From Spirochaetaceae bacterium (GTDB taxonomy: Bacteria; Spirochaetota; Spirochaetia; B11-G9), in the NCBI GenBank assembly GCA_030600745.1, contig JAUVLL010000120.1, forward strand, positions 1 through 8,700: 8,700 nucleotides of DNA, given 5' to 3'. The notes under the pieces are model-generated. The model saw only the letters and a list, made by a program, of their open reading frames with translations. It searched no databases and was not told where the DNA came from. The position numbers were made by a program, and so were the translations under genes. Below, piece after piece: positions 6,904 through 8,700 of this stretch. Each line of letters begins with the position of its first letter. The stretch's first letter is position 1.

Positions 6904-8088
6904 ATGAAAAGCAATATTGTAAGGCTGCAGATTATTATATTAATTATCTATTCACTGGTTTCTCTTATTTCATGTAATTCGGAGTCTGGTATGGAAAGAG
7001 AGCTTCTGTTTGAGCTGTCTCTTGGAAAGGGAGAGGATCAGATTGATCTTGTACAGATGCCTAATATTCCGTTTAATAAAAAAACAAGAATAGTAATGAA
7101 AGACGGGCTTATTTATATTGGAAATGGTAATTCCAATAAGGTTATGGAGTTTAGCAGTTATGGAGATATACTCTCTCTTTTTTATAATCCACATGAAAAT
7201 CCGGTTCCTGTTCTGCTGACCAATGTGTCAGAGGATACCACTTCTTCTAATCGGAATGCCTACACTTTTAATTTTAGAAATACCGGCGAAATTGCAATAA
7301 CAGAAAAAAATGATCTGCTCATTGAAGATACTGTACCGGATAACCGTATAGATTATGACGAGAGTACAGAAACAGTTTTAAACCGGATTGTACTTAGGTT
7401 TGATGGAGAAGGTGAATTTATCAATTTTTTAGGAAGAGAAGGGGTAGGAGGGACACCTTTCCCTTATATTGAAAAAATTGAAGTAAACAGCAAAGATGAA
7501 ATTATTATTATTACAAGAACAAAAATTACATGGAATATTTACTGGTATTCCAATGATGGATCTCTAAAATATACTATTAGGGTCCCTCTTGATGATCTTC
7601 CTGTACCTCCCGGGGAGGATCCCATTCCTTCTCTTGAGACTATTGTTTCCGACAGGCAGGAAAATGCTATCTATCTTAAGGTTGATTACTACAATAAAGA
7701 AACCACTGATCACAATTATATTATGTCATATATCTGGGAATATAATATCGATAGAGAAGAATATACAAAATTTATACATATACCGGAACCGGACTTTGAT
7801 GAAGGGGATGATATCCCAGGTTTTTTAGGTGTAAACAATGCGGGGTATTATTTCTTTATTGCACATGAAACCGGCAATACTTTCCAGATGATGGTTTTGG
7901 CAGATAGCGGGGCAGTAGTGGCAAGAAGTGAATTAACAATGATGGATGAAGAGATATCCTATAGAGACCTTTGTCTCGATCAAAATGGTTTACTTGTGGC
8001 ATTACTGGGAAAATATGACAAAGCAGAAATAGTATGGTGGAGAAGTGATAAGCTTTCAGGAGTTCAGAATGAAGATAGTCAGTTCTAA
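6904..8088 (+). CDS. Putative lipoprotein with beta-propeller (NHL-like) character, unknown function
   Basis: The 394-residue product starts with a signal peptide: a basic N-terminus, a hydrophobic core at about 8-22 (LQIIILIIYSLVSLI), and a lipobox LISC with C24 as the lipidated cysteine. The mature part is rich in short strand-turn repeats that read like propeller blades: a DGLIYIGNGNSNKVMEFSSYG unit near 67-87, an IVLRFDGEGEFINFLG unit near 162, IEKIEVNSKDEIIIITR near 189, and YRDLCLDQNGLLVALLG near the C-terminus. No catalytic motif is evident, so a binding or scaffold role in the periplasm or outer membrane is the safest inference. It vaguely recalls conserved spirochaete lipoproteins named after a Leptospira locus (LIC_12708), which I could not verify. 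ATG 6904 is required for a proper signal peptide, yet no Shine-Dalgarno precedes it. The 3' end overlaps a 28-codon ORF. Confidence 0.75.
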   Translation: MKSNIVRLQIIILIIYSLVSLISCNSESGMERELLFELSLGKGEDQIDLVQMPNIPFNKKTRIVMKDGLIYIGNGNSNKVMEFSSYGDILSLFYNPHENPVPVLLTNVSEDTTSSNRNAYTFNFRNTGEIAITEKNDLLIEDTVPDNRIDYDESTETVLNRIVLRFDGEGEFINFLGREGVGGTPFPYIEKIEVNSKDEIIIITRTKITWNIYWYSNDGSLKYTIRVPLDDLPVPPGEDPIPSLETIVSDRQENAIYLKVDYYNKETTDHNYIMSYIWEYNIDREEYTKFIHIPEPDFDEGDDIPGFLGVNNAGYYFFIAHETGNTFQMMVLADSGAVVARSELTMMDEEISYRDLCLDQNGLLVALLGKYDKAEIVWWRSDKLSGVQNEDSQF

Positions 8089-8155
8089 TTCAATGGCAGA
8101 AGACCTTCTTCCTTACATATCCGGTACGATAAATGAGGGTATATCAGATGTCTGA
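8069..8155 (+). CDS. Candidate 28-aa small ORF bridging the lipoprotein and membrane-protein genes
   Basis: An ATG at 8069-8071 has a strong AGGAG (8058-8062) exactly 6 nt upstream and opens a 28-codon frame ending in TGA at 8153-8155. It overlaps the last 20 bases of the lipoprotein gene in the +1 frame, and its end overlaps the first 8 bases of the next gene (ATGTCTGA). It therefore fills the whole apparent gap, which suits translational coupling of three genes. The peptide begins MKIVSSNSMAEDLLPY, is soluble-looking and has no membrane segment. It could be a true microprotein, a coupling leader for the gene below, or the remnant of a longer gene. I recognise no family. Confidence 0.4.
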   Translation: MKIVSSNSMAEDLLPYISGTINEGISDV

Positions 8156-8654
8156 TAAGCACAGAATGGATTCGGATTATAATTATTATTTTAATCGGGA
8201 AGAGTATAAAAAAAGCAGATATAAAGAGCCTTCAACTTTCAAAGGAGGGCCGTTTAGACGGAATAAAACTCTACTGATTACGCTGCTGGATATATCGATA
8301 ATTGTACTGATAATTATAGTTGTGTTGCCTTTTGTAAGGAAATCATACGAAGTTCCCGATTTAAACGGGTATAAAGTAAAGTTGACTAATTATCGTATGG
8401 AAGAAGATATTTATCTTAATCTGTTAATTACCAATAAGGCAAAGGATAAGGCTGAAGGGGCATTGCTGACCGATATAGAATTCCGAATGGAAAACAGTGA
8501 CAGAAGTATCTATATAAATGATCTTCTGCCGCTGCCCGGGGAGTCTTTGTCCTATAGAATCAGTTTTAAGGATGATGGATCAGAGACGGCCTCTGCAAAG
8601 GTGTCGATAAAGGGTGATTCGACTATACTTAATGTTAAGCTGAGCAGGAAATAA
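8148..8654 (+). CDS. Single-pass membrane protein of unknown function with extracytoplasmic beta-rich domain
   Basis: I do not recognise this family. Counting from ATG 8148 (168 aa), the product has a highly polar, Tyr/Arg/Lys-rich cytoplasmic tail of about 40 residues, one membrane helix at about 41-63 (LLITLLDISIIVLIIIVVLPF) followed by RKSYE, and a domain of about 100 residues outside the membrane. That domain alternates hydrophobic residues as in a small beta-sandwich (VKLTNYRMEEDIYLNLLITN... SLSYRISFKDDG... AKVSIKG), like FxLYD- or CARDB-type modules, but this is only a fold impression. ATG 8148 has GAGGG (8135-8139) 8 nt upstream, whereas an in-frame ATG at 8133 has no Shine-Dalgarno and would add five residues. 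It is co-directional with and probably cotranscribed with the lipoprotein gene. Confidence 0.7.
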   Translation: MSDKHRMDSDYNYYFNREEYKKSRYKEPSTFKGGPFRRNKTLLITLLDISIIVLIIIVVLPFVRKSYEVPDLNGYKVKLTNYRMEEDIYLNLLITNKAKDKAEGALLTDIEFRMENSDRSIYINDLLPLPGESLSYRISFKDDGSETASAKVSIKGDSTILNVKLSRK

Positions 8655-8665
8655 GATTCGCTCTC

Positions 8666-8694
8666 TTGACCTCTGGATTAATTTTCTTTATGTT
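8666..8694 (+). promoter_or_regulatory. Possible promoter reading off the right edge
   Basis: TTGACC (8666-8671, 5 of 6) and TATGTT (8689-8694, 4 of 6) are separated by 17 bases just after the last stop codon. It would serve a gene beyond the window. No gene or hairpin terminator is visible in the final 46 bases. Confidence 0.3.
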
Positions 8695-8700
8695 TTAGTC

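Noticed and set aside
7078..7084. A7 homopolymer in the lipoprotein gene as a phase-variation tract
   Set aside because: Seven-base A runs are expected in DNA this AT-rich, and the reading frame is intact; nothing else suggests slippage control.
8133..8147. ATG 8133 as the start of the membrane-protein gene
   Set aside because: It has no Shine-Dalgarno, and the GAGGG at 8135-8139 lies downstream of it, correctly placed for ATG 8148.

Overview
The window is chromosomal DNA from an AT-rich bacterium, roughly 35-40% GC by eye. The gene content points to a spirochaete: a class B penicillin-binding protein with a C-terminal PASTA domain, a LysM/M23 peptidoglycan hydrolase, a Maf/DUF115-type protein, and a lipoprotein with a spirochaete-like LISC lipobox. 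I assign the phylum by inference only; there is no rRNA in the window. All large ORFs are intact and none is obviously a mobile gene.

Layout from left to right. Positions 1-966 (minus) hold the first 322 codons of a Maf/DUF115 (MptE-like) protein that runs off the left edge and was recovered by translating the edge-open frame. Its GTG start overlaps by 4 bases the stop of an FtsI/PBP2x-like transpeptidase (minus, about 963-2828). Divergent from that, across a very short gap with a candidate promoter and an 11-bp-spaced direct repeat, is a membrane-anchored LysM-LysM-M23 endopeptidase (plus, about 2949-4010). It converges on secA (minus, 4023-6743) with only 12 bases between the stops, and a small hairpin covers both stop codons. 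Positions 6744-6903 form a divergent regulatory region holding a candidate secA promoter, a 50-nt near-perfect hairpin beginning with GTAG (REP-like), and a candidate promoter so close to the next ATG that the mRNA may be leaderless. Positions 6904-8088 encode a lipoprotein that looks like a beta-propeller. A 28-codon ORF with a strong Shine-Dalgarno (8069-8155) bridges the gap to a single-pass membrane protein of unknown function (8148-8654). The last 46 bases hold only a possible outward promoter.

How the genes fit together: the left half is a cell-envelope group, with a septal cross-linking enzyme facing a peptidoglycan endopeptidase and a sugar-transferase-like protein coupled behind the former. 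SecA exports envelope proteins, including by inference the neighbouring lipoprotein. The right-hand lipoprotein / small ORF / membrane protein cluster is the least understood part. Most of the window is ordinary core genome; the points most worth checking are the REP-like hairpin, the bridging small ORF, the possible leaderless start and the compact divergent ftsI/M23 control region.
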